64,000 bases of DNA from Solea solea (taxonomy: Eukaryota; Chordata; Actinopteri; Pleuronectiformes; Soleidae). This document shows, piece by piece, positions 1 through 13,463 of the stretch. Position numbers and translations under genes: made by a program. Numbering within the stretch: the stretch's first letter is position 1; each line of letters begins with the position of its first letter. The notes beneath the pieces are model-generated. The model made no database searches and was not told the DNA's origin. It saw only the letters and a program-made list of their open reading frames with translations. The stretch is taken from positions 8,935,698 to 8,999,697 of the forward strand of contig NC_081140.1 of the NCBI RefSeq assembly GCF_958295425.1. Reading direction: 5' to 3'.

Positions 1-65
1 ATATCAGCCGCTCTGCCTTTGATAGGTTCTTCACCGAAACTCCAAAGACAAGTTCATGGTTGAAC
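1..65 (-). CDS. blmh: blmh exon 10 (cut by window edge)
   Basis: Starts after CATCCAG and reads FNHELVFGVSVKNLSKAERL, the segment that precedes the catalytic His in the family. The exon runs off the left edge. Confidence 0.93.
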
Positions 66-3000
66 CTGGATGGAGACACACACACACACAAAAACTTAAC
101 ACATCACGATACATTTTCTGCTGCAAATGTTCTCTCCTCATCTTTGATGCCAGCCACATATTTCTCTAATGACAACAAAATATGTCTCCATTTAATTTTT
201 GTTGCCACAAGCCCAGGATTCTTCATGGGCTTAAAGACAGCTTACAATTTCCTTCCTTTCTTTTGCAGACTGTAGACTGTCTCGTCTAAACCTCAGCCTC
301 ATTTCAAAAATAATCTATTCGCAGAAAAGAAATATAAAGACATGGCACAAATCAATCTGTGATACAAAGGTTCTTGGAAAAAGTGGGACGGTTCACTGGC
401 AGCATTGCTATTATTATAGTAATTGAATCTTTATCTAACAAGTACAAATAAAAGAAAACCTAATTATGTAAATATTGTGACAGGTTGCTGCTCTGAGCCA
501 AACATCATGAGAGAATTGATGGGCATATTAATGTCATGTTAACAATGCTACATGTACTGATTCTTATATCTGACCAACATGTTTTAATTGCATCACAAAT
601 AACTTTTCAATCAGCAACACTTTGTCATTATAACAATGTAACAAATCACATTAAATGGTTTACTTTTTATACTTACACATTCAAGTCATTAATGCCCAGC
701 TTGCTGTGGAAATGTTTCCCAACATCGCAACCAAACCATACAGCCTAGAAGAAAATAAAAAAGAAGCCACATTCAAATGAATACAAGGGCTCATGCTCAC
801 ATTCACACACTTGTGTCCACATGATGACAGTTTTGTCCTAACCTCTCCCTCCTTGATGGAATCTGCTGCCGCCTTTTTAAGTAGCTGGATTGGCTGGTTG
901 TTGTACAGAGTTTTGCGGCCTTCAACCATGTTTGAGAGGAACTCGACACTGTACAGCTTCCCAAAAGAGTTCTGGGGCCGAGGGTCATTCACAAGGCAGA
1001 CCTGGGGGCAGGAAGCTATGGATTAGAAGCTGAGATTTGGCAAATTAATGTGAGCAAACATCCAGTGTGTAACAACTAGGAGTTTATTAACAGGAATTGA
1101 ATATACTACTCATCATAAATATGTTTGTAAAAGTATTTTATCACTTTAAATCATTTGGTTCTTATAGCCAACTGGATGTACACTAAAAGTAATTTTTTTA
1201 AGAAGGTCTCAAAAGACCCATCTTGTGTTCTTCAGCAGCCCACAACAGGCCACTGTAGTTCCCTGACAATGTTGGGAAAGGGAGGGTAGAATAAAAACAG
1301 TCCTCCATTTGTTGTAGTCAACAGTCTCAGCATTAGATGTCACTAATTCTTACACACTGGACCTTGAGGGATCCACATACTTTGTCCTGAATGTTGAACA
1401 GGGGTTTCACATGCTCCGTGTAAAACTCCTGCGGGGTGAGTGCTCCCATGCGGTGGAAGTTCTTGTCCTTGTCCCTGTACTCCCAACTGATGGTCTCAGG
1501 AGGGCTGCCTAGACAAACAGTGACTACCCGGAACACCTGCAACATAATTCACAATCTGAACGTCAACCATTGCAAATCTGGCCAAACATGTCAATAAAAA
1601 CCCAGCTTGTGTTTTTTATTCTATGACAGTAAACATTTGGATCAAAAGCTTAGATTACATTTTTTTTTTTAGACTGAAACAACAATCCACAGAATCTCTA
1701 CTCAACTACAAGCAGCTGTGGTGCCTGACAAGAGCAGGAAACATTTGATCATGCAACAGCCCTCTATTACCAATAGAGGTACATTATTAACGGTTGTACA
1801 ACTGTTGATAATAACCGGAGAATGCATAAATAGGAACCTTCAACAATGCCAAATTTCAAAAAAATAAATGACTGTGTAATGTACTGACATGACTGTGATT
1901 TACTAGCTTGTTAACAGTGTTACTGAGAGTGTAAGAGCAAATACATGAATTTAAAAACAAATACAAAAAAAAAAATGGGCAGAGATGTTGCTGCTCACCC
2001 AGGAAATTAGTGCGCACTAGTAAACTCTCCACAGATATTCCACAACAGCAGTGGGGTCTCGTTTATTTCTATTGATTTGCTATATTTGTCTATACTACTA
2101 ATACGGACTGAAGCTTTATTACATACAATGTATGAAAAGCCATACGTATTCGTGTTATTTCCTGCTAGTACACAAAATGGAACCCTCATGAATCAAACTG
2201 AAAAGAAACAGTTGTCTTGAAAGTTTGTAAATCCAATTTACGCTCATATTCTTGATTCTTGTTCATCTAAGCCCTCCAACTCCAAACACATAAACTCTAC
2301 ACAGTATACTCATTTAACTTTCCTTTAATTTTCCCTTTTTTCCCCTCTCTACATTTTTTTCATGCTATCCATCTTTCTCCATATGCCATTTCCCCTGATT
2401 GCACCCCACACCGTTTTCCCTTCCCTCCATGTGTGTCTTCCTGGGGCGCTAAAGCTCAGACGGAGTTCCTGTGGGCTCAACTGGGTTATTTGGAGTGGGC
2501 CATCTGTCAATCTGGCCTGCGGAATTATGATATAGTTATCTCAGGAATTTCCCTATTTTGCTTTTCACCTCCTCTGTTTTTATCTCCTTACCCAGCAGTG
2601 GCTTTTCCTTAGAAATTTAAAAACAGTACACGTAAAACAAAATACTGAATATATGAGACATCCCTATTCACTGCTGAAATACATAATCCCTTTACATAAA
2701 TATAGGTCATCCAGCAAGGATGCAGTTGTAAAATAAATCTGCAGTGGATAGATGTGAATTTGTGGATGAACAAATACCGTGTCATAAATAACATACTTCC
2801 ATTGGACATTTACACTGTTTTCATTGACGACTTCCACTGATATCCAGATCCAAGTGAATACAGAGCTGACGGGGGAATTACAGTTAGTGCCTGGAGAAAT
2901 ATAGCAGCCATAGCGGTGCATAAAGATGACATTCTTGGTTTTGAGTTAGTAGACACTGAGCCCACGACTCTCACCTCAAACATATCCCAACACATGCTCA

Positions 3001-6000
3001 CATCAAAATGCATAAATTCAAGCCCGGCTTACACAAACAAACGCTCCCTTCTTCATCACACAAATGCCCGAAAGCCATAAGAGTACACAGACATATGCAA
3101 AAATACACATATAAGCTGAGTCAACAAAGGCATCTTTTCAACCCCCCTCTAAATTTACCACTCTGTTTAGACTACTCCAAGTTTAAAATGACATGCCAAG
3201 GTGTCCATCCCACGGTCTGATCTATGTTTGCCCAGATGCCCTCAGAACCTTCCTGTGAAATCTCTGCTACACCTTAACCCCCACCTTTCTCTCTTCATTC
3301 CCCATTTTCGTCTTTCTTCCAAAAACAAGTTTGCTCTGGTAACTAAACACCTTTTCCACTCACTTTACATTCTCATTCACAGACGTCGTGACCACAATGC
3401 TCAAACTTAATTTTGGTGAGAAAAAGATGAGGTGAAAGGACTTTGCTTTTAGTGGTTTTTAAATATATAACATAATCATAATTTTCTTCCAGGATAGGGT
3501 CACAGAGGCAGCATGCTTAGCAGGGATTTCAATAAGATCCTCTTCCTTGACACACTTTCCATAAACTGCTACTGTGGATCTATAGGTGTTCCCAGGCCAG
3601 ATGAGATCTATAATCAATTCAGTGGGTTTTAGGTCTACTTTTGGGTCACTTCCAAATGAGATCCATGATAACATTGCAAATAAAGACATAATACGGTTCT
3701 GATTGTCAATCGGATGATGCTAAATTGTTAAAACTAAGTAAAACATTTACTTTGTGATTTACTAAAGAGAATGTATATCTTTTGTCTAGAAGCTGGACTG
3801 ATGAGCATAAGCAAATGACAGTTAGGATAAAAATGAACATGATTTTGATTAAACTTCTATGTTTTGAAAACATGCAACACATATGGTCATTGTTAAATTC
3901 TAACAATTGTGCAAAGAAATTCACAGAGTATACAACTGGCAGAACGAAACCTTCGAGTCCCTGACAATGACACATGCACTAGGACCCACCCACATCGCAC
4001 AACAACACAAGTAAGCCAACAACCACCAGCTAAAGAAAGTCTTTTCATAAATTAAACTTGAGCACCAAGAACAAAGCCACACCTGTCTTTTTTGATCTCA
4101 TGACGCCATGGAGCATGGGAGGGCTACAGTTATGGAGTAAGGGATACCATCTGTGTGCATTTTTTGTGTGAACTTCAGTTGTGCGCCAGTGAGAGTTGAC
4201 TTGTCCATGTCAGCAAGAGTAGAGGAGGAGCGACACAGACCAGATACAACATGAAAGAGAAAAACAGGCTTTGAAACGAACATTAATTCTCTACACCACA
4301 ATAATGTAGCGCATGGACGCTAAAAGCTCTGCCCATTCTTGCTGCAGGTGCAGGTTAAAATGGGTTAAAGATTGCATTGCCAAGGTTTTAAGGCACACGA
4401 CCTGCTCGGCTTTAATGAATGTTCTTGGCAGTGTCGACAAAAAGAAAAGATTCTTGACACGCAACGAGATTCTGTGAAAACCAGGTACAGTAAGTGGAAG
4501 AAGAGACGCTGACCTCGGTTGCCTGTCATGGGAGTATTTATGGGGCTGATGTGATAAAGACCAGGGCTCAATCACAGCCACCACATAGGAAGGGTGGACA
4601 GCATCACCTCCTCACACACCAAAGTAGGACTGACACAACACATGTGCACTCATAGATTCAAAAGCATGAGAACAAGTAGGAACATCCATTTCCCACTCGT
4701 AAGCCACCAAGAAAACCAACAACATAAGCCTATAAAACACACATGGACAGCATGATGGCATGTCCATAAAGAGAGTTTTGGACAGTAGGACCTGTACACA
4801 AGGACAGGCACAATGAGTTCTGAACAAACAACTCCTCCAACGGACTGCTAGAAAACAAACACCACAATTTGTTATATTGCTAAAAGAACATCCTCTTCAT
4901 ACTTTCATTTATGTTACAGAGCATGATCAAATTAAGTCTATTGCTGTGAAAACTCCATTGGGACATTATAATTCACTTATTTAAGACATACACATAAAGT
5001 ATCTACATAATGTGACTAAGATCTGTATACTCCACATCTTCATTTGATTATTGCTTGTAATTATGTATTTGGCTTAATGCACAATTGTTCATGTCTTATT
5101 CAGACAGTTGTTTTAATCTGTTTAATGATGGAATATTGCTTATCATGCACTCTTAACAATTAATTTTTACAGTCAATGTCACACACTTATATACACAATG
5201 ATTTTAGCATATTTTTCTTTTAATTATTCATTTCATTTTATGACAACTGATTTTTTTATTACGCACTACTGTACTTTGTACTTGAATGAAACATATGACG
5301 CAATACTGCCTACATTCGTTATTGTTGTTATTTTAGACCTATAAAGAGGACATAAGTAGATGGTGTTATGGACATAATGTAGAGTAACATTAGTGATGCT
5401 GCATGCAGTTGCTTTCATATTTAGCAACCATTATATTGGAATAAAATTTAAAAACGTCTGTATATTTGACAAAGTCAATCAGTCTAAAACAAAGAAAACA
5501 TTAACCAAGTTTAAGAATCCATAACAAACAAATCAACTTATTAACTGAGTGACCATTCTCTCATAGACGACAGTTTTAATTTTTACTGACAACACATGAA
5601 AATTAATGTGACCCTTTCAATAAGTCAAGCACACACAACCACAATGAGTCAACTTGTCCTATTCGTCTGACAACAGGTTTTAATGACTATCAAGTAAATA
5701 CAACCAAAAGCAATAAAGAGTTAAAGAAAATATTTGGCATTTAATTATATTCAGGATTTTTATGGCTGGGATTTGAAAAAAGAATTAAAACTATAAACTA
5801 GTTTATTCTATTGACAGCGTTTATTATCTAGGTTAGTTAACATTTAACTTTCTACTGAGGTGGGTGTCCCGTTGCAAATGATGCCAGTCAAACATGTTTG
5901 CAACAGTCTCCTTGAACAATGTGAATCTCATTAACACGGGTCATTCTTTTGACATGACTGAATCCTCCATTACCAGCGGTCCGTGACAGAATGGTGTTTC

Positions 6001-9000
6001 ACAAAACAAACCACTTCCAGGTGGACAAACAAACACAACCCTCCTCCTCCTGCCATGTCATGCAGTGCAGCGGGAGCCATCTTTGCTGTTGCACAACACG
6101 TGTTTGTGTGTGTGGCATTCACAGAGGCAACTGTGTGATACAGGCGACTGTTTAAATAAGCAACCAGCCAGCGGCACAATACAACCAAACAGCTGAAAAC
6201 AAAGGCTGCTTAACCAGGCCGTGAACTGTGTGCAATGATCTCAATAGAAGGCTGATTGACTGACTGGTCTGTCATTGAATATGTTCAACACACACACACA
6301 CACACAAGCAAGCAAGCACGCACAAGGCTGAAGTAAAGGCTCATGTGAATACGCACCTATGCAATATGACCTGTTCAGACCATTCAAACACCGCATGTGC
6401 ACAACAAATCTGACTTGAGCTGTGATTTCCAGGACTCCTGACTCGACTCAGACGGGATCACTGACTGCAGAAGGATTCTGAGATTGGAAAAGAGGACTTG
6501 TACTTTTTTATTCTTGTTGTAAGATTTTATAGTGCTATACACATCATGTTAAGTCTCAATCTTTAAATAAAAACAGAGAATCATGGTCTGCGTTAACTCT
6601 AACCTGTGAACAACAGCAGTGCTCTGGTCAGTGAGGAGAAAAAAAAGAAAAAAAGGAGGTTCCATGTGTGGTTAAAAGGAGTGAATCTTTTTTTTATTTT
6701 TTTTTTTTTTTTAAATCGAGGTCATCAAATTTGTTGTGTCTGAGACAATTTGCAGGTGATTTTTATTTGCTGCTTTGTCATGCAGAAGTCACTCATAAAT
6801 AGTTTAACTAAGCATCGAATGCTATAAAGAGAATGCGTTGTCAACAGTGTACGTCACATCATGTATTCACAGGCAATTGGCAGGTATTGCAGAAATTATA
6901 AAAAAAAAAAAAAAAGTGCTGCAGAGCCTGAATGACTGGTTTATCAAACATTATTTTTAATCTATATGCACATTTGACATTTAACACTACAATCCTCATC
7001 TTTTTGAATTGAAAGGTTGGGGCATGTAAACCTGCAGACTAATGCAGAGTTTATAGGAAAAGCGTAAATCCCCCCCTCTTATTTGTTGAGTCTCATTAGC
7101 ATTAAAATAGTGCAACTCTTACCCTGATTTTACCACACAGTGGTAACGGTTTAAACTCATCCCTCTAATGCTATCCTGTAATGGTTGGACATCAACTATT
7201 GTCTAGTAGCTCCCTCTTCTGGTACAAATTGAACAATGTAAGTCAAAGTTATCCAGAATACTTTCTGTTGTTATGTACATAGGAGATAAGGCCAATGAGA
7301 TCAGTAACTGATGGAAAGATGTATGTATGTAAATCAAGAGGTATTTTCATAAACAAGGAATGTAGTAATTCTGTTGTTATTTGCTTTCGATTAGAATGTA
7401 AATATAAAATTATGATGAACATTCATCTGTTAAATGTTGGCACACAGCCAACCACCAATCAATCAGTGAATAAAATATGATTTCTTCTGTTCATATTAAT
7501 TTAAAAGAGTAAGAAAGAAAGAGTCAACAAGTGCTTCCTGAATTTGTCAATGAAACGTCTGTCAGGAAATTTCCACACTGCAACCTCTGCCCCAATTTCT
7601 AGCTGAGTCAGGGCAGGGGTCTCCAAACTTTTTTCTTCTGAGAGCAAGTTTGACAAAATGAAAGTGGCTGAGAGCTACTCTTGTTTTTGTTTTTTTTTTT
7701 AACATTTATCCTCATTCGCTTGTTTCAGTTTTCAGCAAACTGAAAAAGCCTGTTTTGCCTGATTTTTTTTTTTTATAAAATGTTCTTTTTATGTTCTTTT
7801 GCAAAAAACATAAAAAAAATAGTATCTCATTCATTTCACAGACAGAACAATGCAGTCACAAATACACCAACATTCTTTCTTTTCATTTTGTTATTATCTG
7901 CCCACATGTCACTGTGTCACTTCACAAGAGCACCCATATGTACAGCTGTATGTATGATGCATACTGGGTATTTCCTTTGTGAGATGACTGGCACTGCATG
8001 GAGTCAAGTAGAGAGGTGTCCACTAAAGTGTAATTTAAATGTCCACTACTTGGAAAGGGACTGGGAGATGCTGGTAGCTTGTGAGCTACTCGATGGAGAC
8101 CCCTGCCCTAGAGCAATAACTTTTGTAGCACCTGTACTATGCTGTATGTATTAAGGTTAGTACCTTGTTCCTGCAGTAAATGGATAGGATAAAAGGATAA
8201 AATGTTCCTAAAATGTTTCTTTATTAAATATTTTTTCTGAAAACATCTGTGTGCAACTCACCTCTTCAATCATGGTGTCCATAGCATCAGAAAGTTCAGC
8301 TTTAGTAGCATCACTTGCCACCATGTTCCTCAGTCTAAGGCAGTATTCTCTCAGCTGTAACACACAGCGAGACAAAAACAGTCAGTGCTGACTCAAAGAT
8401 ACGTTATGCAAAAATAATGGTCCAAAAGCAGGGGGAGTGTGTGTGTGTGTAAAGGCACCTTATGATTCAGAATGTCGTTCATTCTGCGTGAGGCCTCTGA
8501 GCTGTGCGACTCTGGAAAGCATTTCTTTGGGATGACGCCATACTTTTCTGAAGAAGGTACAGCATAAAACATTTAACCAACTGTAATCTGGACATTTATA
8601 ATAAAATAGAGTACATTTGGATATACTTTGTCATTATGCAAGTAAACTAAATTAGAAGTGGTTCTTCTGACAACAGTGCAACACATCCAACTTACAAACC
8701 AACACATTCTTTTTGTAACAGCAAGTTACAAGGGTTAGTCAATAATTCAACTATTAATGCATGATGCGTCATGATAAAAACTCACCAATGAGGTTGACCA
8801 GCATGTCCCACTGTCCTCCATCATTGGTAGGATTGGAGAGCAGGAACTGGACTAGACGTCCATCTACTGGCTCTTTCCTCTGTGCTGTATCAACACAGGC
8901 TTGGAGGAAGTAGTAGCAGCGCTCAATCTATAGAAAAAGAGGACAGAAAACAATGCAACAATTTACCAGGGTCTTGAAAACACTTTTTGAATTGCTTTGA

Positions 9001-12000
9001 ATGTTTTACCTCAAATTTGTAAAAGGTTTCTCTGTCTAACAAGTGACGTGTTCTGGACATGTCGCCCAGCCCTACCCTGATGTAGTACAATGTAATAATA
9101 TGTAATGTAATACAATACAAGGGTGCCAGGATATTCTTAGAGTTCTATACTATCACTTCCTTATTTAGAACCAATGCTATAGTTTCTGGTAGTCCACATG
9201 TCAGGGACTTAGAGAGAGTTTATTTATGGTGCCAGTACCATCTGCCTCAACATGTGTGAGAAAATGACATAAGGTCAGAGAGAGAGATAAAGAGACAGGG
9301 AAAGATTAAACAGTCAGTGCTATGTCACTTTGACGCTGACCCAGGGAAGAAGAATATTGACCACATTTATCAAAAAGGGCTTTAGATGGACTATGGGTGT
9401 GCAGTGGTAGAACGTTGCATAACAACAGCATTACCAATGCACATACACAAACACACGGCATCTTGACTGCAAAACAACACAAACATTACTTTATCACAAT
9501 GTTACAATACTCGACAAACGCAGTTAAAAAAGCAAATAAACAAAGTAAATACATGAAAAGAAACACTTGAATATACATTTCACACAACACCAAAACATAA
9601 GGCATAATAAAACATTTAGAAGACAAATGTACATAGCTTCTATGTCTCACCTTGTCCCAGAAAAAGAGATACGACTGACTGAACTCAAACTCCTCTATGT
9701 TAAACTTCTTCATGAAAGGAAGTCGCATAACATTGAGGCACGAGAAGATCCAACATCTCCCTAAGTGAAAAAAGACATAGGCATTTTTAGTGAATAACAC
9801 AATATTAGCTTTCATTGAGGTTCATGCACAAACTTTATTTAGTCACTGGCATTTCTGGAAGGCTAGACTGATTGTTCATTAAATTCCTTCAGTGATCAGC
9901 AGGGTTGTACCAGACTAGCAACTTTTAGAGCTGAATCTGATTTGTTGGTTTAACAATGATGACCATGTAACTATTGCAGCAAAGCTAACACATGCACATA
10001 CATGTCCTCCAAAACATGCTGCTGGTTTTCAGATTAATGCAGAAAGTACAAAAGATGGCTGTCTATGTGGAAGGATAAATATTTTCATTCCTTTCAATCA
10101 TACAGTCTTGATTTTGAAGTTGGCTTAGACAGATCTGGTCTATTAATACAAAAATATGACCCTAAACCTTTGAAGACTACACAATCAACCATCACGCAAC
10201 ATCAGTGGTCTCAACATTTTATTTATCTATTTAATTGTAACTTGATAGTTATAGCTGCAGCAACCATATGTGACAAAGAAATATGAGAATAAGAGTGCAT
10301 CTGAATCGACAAAACAGATGCTACAAACTTAAAATATTTACTGAAATTTGGGGTGGGAGATATGGGCAAAAAATAATCTTGATATTTTGGAGGATTTTGA
10401 TAATAACGATAATTAGTTGATGTCCTTTAAAAGTCATGAATTGTTGCTTACAGATTATATAAATGGACACAATGTTTAAGGAAAATAACTAGTTTATTTT
10501 CATCAAACTTTAGCATTGAAGTAAAAATTTACAATTGAACTTCAATACAGAAACATTGGACTCTGGATAAACATTCAAATGCTCTGCTGTGAAGTAAATT
10601 GTGCAGCACACAAGCAAGAGCAAATAATAAAAAACAATTCAAAGACTTTGATGCAGGGGCTGGTGATAGTTTTCTCACTATTAGCAAAATAACCACGAAC
10701 GGCTAACCTGTGGGGCAGAGAGGATGCTAGCGAGAGGCCATGTGATCATGTATAGCCCCACTTGTGGTCATGCAACACTAAATCCTGCTTGCTTCTGCTG
10801 CAGGTAGATTGTGTGGAGTTTCGGTGTGTTTCTCCTAACTGATATCAGTAATCGGTGTAAATATTATTCACACAAAATAACGGCAACATATGCAAACTGC
10901 AGTCACAGACTACTAAAGACAAATATATTATCAGCTGAGTAGATTATTCAACTTTTTTTAGTTATCACAAATATTTGCTGGAGACCAGGTATGTGAAAGT
11001 GCATTACTGAGTGACTGCAGTATCCCAGATGTGCATGTAATAACCCAAGGACTAAAGCCTTGTTTAACTACATCACACTCCTTTGCAGAAATGCAAAGTT
11101 TAATACTTATAATAACCACAGATAACAAAAACAAAAACTATTGGACACTCACAGAAATGAAACTAACCACAGACATGCCTCATTGTTAAACAAATTTCTT
11201 CCTGTGTAAGGTGAATGTAGCTGTTTACTTCAAGTCTCACCTGAGTTTTTCTGGTTGGTGACGGGCTTGCCCTCTGTGGGGATAGAATGCTGGAAGATGT
11301 GCACAGTATCCTGGACAGTCTGTCTGTGCAGACAAACCTCTAATGGGTCAACGCATGTTGAAACGTTCTGTGCCAACAGGTAACGTGGCTCAGCCTGCAG
11401 CCGCTTGATGAAGGAAGCTACCTTCTCCTGACTCAAACCTGGAGGATAAAGAAGAGTGAATTAGAGAGAGAATGATGAAATTAAGAAGAAGACGCATTAG
11501 GAGGGAATAGCAGAACAACTGTTAAAGAAATGGATGCAAGCACAAATAAAGTCAGCTTGTAATAGGAGACACTGATAGCTAGACAGTCTGACAGATGTCT
11601 ATACATTAGAGGAAGAATTTCCTCTGTCCTAATTCCCATGATACATCTGTGCACTTTAGACATACACACTTTCCACTAAGATCTGATTTATAAGCAATTG
11701 TGCACTTAGAATATGTAACAATAATGCTGGAAAACACCAGATCAATAGTCATAAAATAACTATTGACACAAAACTGAAATACATGGACAGCTAGAGGGAC
11801 ACATTTCATTATGATCATAGCTATAGCATAAAAAAGCAAGTTGCATGGCATTTTGTGAGGGTTTTTTATGATACTGAGGAGAATGGAAAGATAATGAATA
11901 AGAGACTGTAAAATGGAGGTGTTCAGTCTGGAGTCAAACTAAAAGCAGGTCGCAGAAAATCTGAGCATAATTAGAAGGGTAGTTAGTCATTTGGACTTTT

Positions 12001-12966
12001 GACTTGGAAATGTACACGACTGGTTAGACAACTGGCTTCATTATTTTTATTTTTGATGGGGGGGGTAAAGTGTGAGTTTTTTTTATTACACTTGTCACTG
12101 GTCCATATGCACGGTAAGCATGAAGTCTAGACACAAGACACAATTACACAGACCATTGACATAACTTTAATTAAATATTTCTCATGTTGAATCATACATA
12201 TTTGTGTTATTTGTCAAACTAACATTCAAGACTCACATTTAATGGCTGGTCCAAATATTAAAAATCACACTGAAGTTCTTGCATAAAATGCCATTCTTTT
12301 GTTGGTTGTGTTGACGTCTAAATGTGTCTAAATAAAGATTGAATAACTTCAATTAAATCTGAAATGTACTCAGAAATATTCATCCTTGCTAGTCTGATAA
12401 TTGGTAACATTAAAACTTGAGGTTCAATGAATTGAAACTGAAAACAAAACAAATAGCTGCCACTTGCCTTCGCTGGTCAAAGGTTATCCTTAAAAGTAGA
12501 AGCCATTACGACGACATTCACCTTATTATGAGTTTAAACTGTGGGAAAACTACACTTCAATTAACGGAATTGAAAGCCACTTTGAATAGTTTGACAGCAT
12601 CTGACACCTTCCACTCCACTGATGACTAGCCTTTATCTGCACATGCTAATACTGCCTGTTCCTAATGCAGATTTTAGGCTTAAAATGAAAGGGTCGAGTT
12701 GAAATTCCTGCCTTTGTCTACAGTTTATATGTCGGTGTTTTCTTTTGACAGATGATCGGGATGAACTGAGCTGATGAGCTGAAACAATAACAACGGCAAA
12801 GTCATGCTAGCACATGCTAAAGCAGTGCATGCTAACTTAGCTAGTTAGCTCCCTCAGTTGCCATCCATCCTCTTCCTGTCAAATACACACAGAGCTCAGG
12901 CTGCCGGCGACTCAGAGCACCGAGACCGAAACAGGAGAAAGAGACTCGCAGCTTACCAGTGTCCAT
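1..12966 (-). CDS. blmh: Bleomycin hydrolase gene (10 coding exons, 3' end beyond window)
   Basis: Cytosolic cysteine aminopeptidase of the papain fold (family C1B), known to form a homohexamer and to hydrolyse bleomycin and homocysteine thiolactone. Exons in transcript order: 12957-12966, 11241-11438, 9651-9760, 8786-8927, 8459-8547, 8262-8354, 1381-1536, 843-1001, 677-744, 1-65. All junctions are GT-AG and the phases close, giving about 363 residues of the usual ~455. The active-site block NSGRCWIFSCLNVMRLPF contains the catalytic Cys at residue 72. Other family blocks seen are EEFEFSQSYLFFWDK, KYGVIPKKCFPES, WEYRDKDKNF, CLVNDPRPQ, GRKTLYNNQPI, WFGCDVGKHF and HELVFGVS. The start ATG has context GAACATGG. 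The remaining C-terminus, with the catalytic His and Asn, lies left of position 1. No frameshift or stop is seen, so the gene appears intact. Identification rests on remembered mammalian sequence and is very secure. Confidence 0.96.
677..744 (-). CDS. blmh: blmh exon 9
   Basis: Encodes AVWFGCDVGKHFHSKLGIND and LN plus two bases of Val. The acceptor is TTCTAG, read through the rc of positions 745-750, and the donor is GTAAGT. The phase-2 end fits exon 10. Confidence 0.95.
843..1001 (-). CDS. blmh: blmh exon 8
   Basis: Encodes VCLVNDPRPQNSFGKLYSVE, FLSNMVEGRKTLYNNQPIQL and LKKAAADSIKEGE. Acceptor CCCCCAG, donor GTTAGG. Fifty-three codons in phase 0. Confidence 0.96.
1381..1536 (-). CDS. blmh: blmh exon 7
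   Basis: Encodes VFRVVTVCLGSPPETISWEY, RDKDKNFHRMGALTPQEF and YTEHVKPLFNIQDK. Acceptor TTGCAG, donor GTATGT. Reading on past the donor soon leaves the family alignment. Confidence 0.96.
1537..8261 (-). other. Large blmh intron 6
   Basis: AT-rich non-coding sequence with homopolymer runs, a (CA)n tract near 6,288-6,306, poly-T near 6,687-6,711 and the repeat at 7,610-8,109. Open frames in it are short and resemble nothing I recognise. The intron's ends are fixed by blmh exons 6 and 7. Confidence 0.85.
7610..8109. mobile_element. Short non-autonomous DNA element, hAT-like
   Basis: The ends are inverted copies of AGGGCAGGGGTCTCCA (7,610-7,625 and the reverse complement at 8,094-8,109). Inside, 'gagagctactc' near the left end and 'gtgagctactcgatgg' near the right end are typical of dispersed fish hAT remnants. 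I found no clear 8-bp target duplication, so it may be old or the ends may be off by a few bases. It carries no gene. Confidence 0.6.
8262..8354 (-). CDS. blmh: blmh exon 6
   Basis: Thirty-one codons from LREYCLRLRNMVASDATKAE to AMDTMIEE, between TTACAG and GTGAGT. A 6.7 kb intron follows (to 1,536) and contains a short hAT-like element near 7.6-8.1 kb. Confidence 0.95.
8459..8547 (-). CDS. blmh: blmh exon 5
   Basis: Encodes EKYGVIPKKCFPESHSSEAS then RRMNDILNHK. Acceptor TTCTTCAG, donor GTGCCT (weaker than consensus but followed in phase by exon 6). Confidence 0.96.
8786..8927 (-). CDS. blmh: blmh exon 4
   Basis: Encodes ERCYYFLQACVDTAQRKEP, then DGRLVQFLLSNPTNDGGQW and DMLVNLI. The acceptor is CTATAG and the donor GTGAGT, ending one base into a Glu codon that the next exon completes. 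Confidence 0.96.
9651..9760 (-). CDS. blmh: blmh exon 3 (catalytic cysteine)
   Basis: Carries the papain-like nucleophile block GRCWIFSCLNVMRLPFMKKF (Cys72) and EEFEFSQSYLFFWDK. Acceptor CACTTAG, donor GTGAGACA. Near identity to the mammalian block is remembered, not computed. Confidence 0.97.
9761..12956 (-). other. blmh introns 1 and 2
   Basis: Non-coding apart from exon 2. At 10,340-10,410 a stretch (GGGTGGGAGATATGGGCAAA with AATCTTGATATTTT) resembles the start of a dispersed fish repeat of the 'gggcgatatgg' type. I could not define its other end. Confidence 0.6.
11241..11438 (-). CDS. blmh: blmh exon 2
   Basis: Bounded by CCTCCAG acceptor and GTGAGACT donor. Encodes the N-terminal arm from LSQEKVASFIKRL through QNVSTCVDPLEVC to EGKPVTNQKNS. 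A TTG (Leu5) near its 5' end can be mistaken for a start; splicing from exon 1 explains it better. Confidence 0.96.
12957..12966 (-). CDS. blmh: blmh coding exon 1 (start codon)
   Basis: Only ten coding bases: ATG plus two codons and the first base of Gly4 (MDTG), followed by the donor GTAAGC. The ATG is chosen because the purine at -3 and G at +4 fit a vertebrate initiation context and the phase matches exon 2 exactly. Confidence 0.88.
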
Positions 12967-13072
12967 GTTCTCGAGGAATGCGAGGAGTGTTGTCTGTTTT
13001 CCTGGAAAGTCACCGGCTCTTTGTTTATCTCATTCACCGAGAGTCAATGAGGAGGAGCAGAGGGTGCGCTCG

Positions 13073-13104
13073 TTTATACACTCGCGGTCAGACTTTTGAC
13101 GTGG
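13073..13104 (-). promoter_or_regulatory. blmh: Probable blmh core promoter: TATA box and CRE-like site
   Basis: On the minus strand a TATAAA (13,078-13,073) lies about 110 bases upstream of the blmh ATG. Further upstream is TGACGTGG, read on the plus strand at 13,097-13,104, a CRE/ATF-like half site. The surrounding 12.9-13.1 kb is relatively CpG-containing. The start site near 13,045 is inferred. Confidence 0.45.
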
Positions 13105-13463
13105 CGGCAGGGCGGAGTTCGTCGTCTATGAATATGCCCACCCAAAACCTATTCCCACAAACTAATCTAGCGGAATGACTGCAGCAACTGTCCTCAGGAT
13201 AAGGTAACTCTAATCTAAACAACATTTGGATTTCTTAACCCTTTCTTAACTCTTATACTTGGGGTAAATTTGACCCCATTCAAATTTTTTAACGTCTCTA
13301 ATCTCTTTGTTTCATATTTAATGACGTTTAAATGTGAACAACTGGGTAGTCAATGTGTTGTTTTGGATGATATTGAAGTAAAATGCAATGCAATTCTACA
13401 ACCTTATCTCTAAACCTAACATAACCATACCTGTAGTAAAATCAGCATTTGAGCTATTCGTTA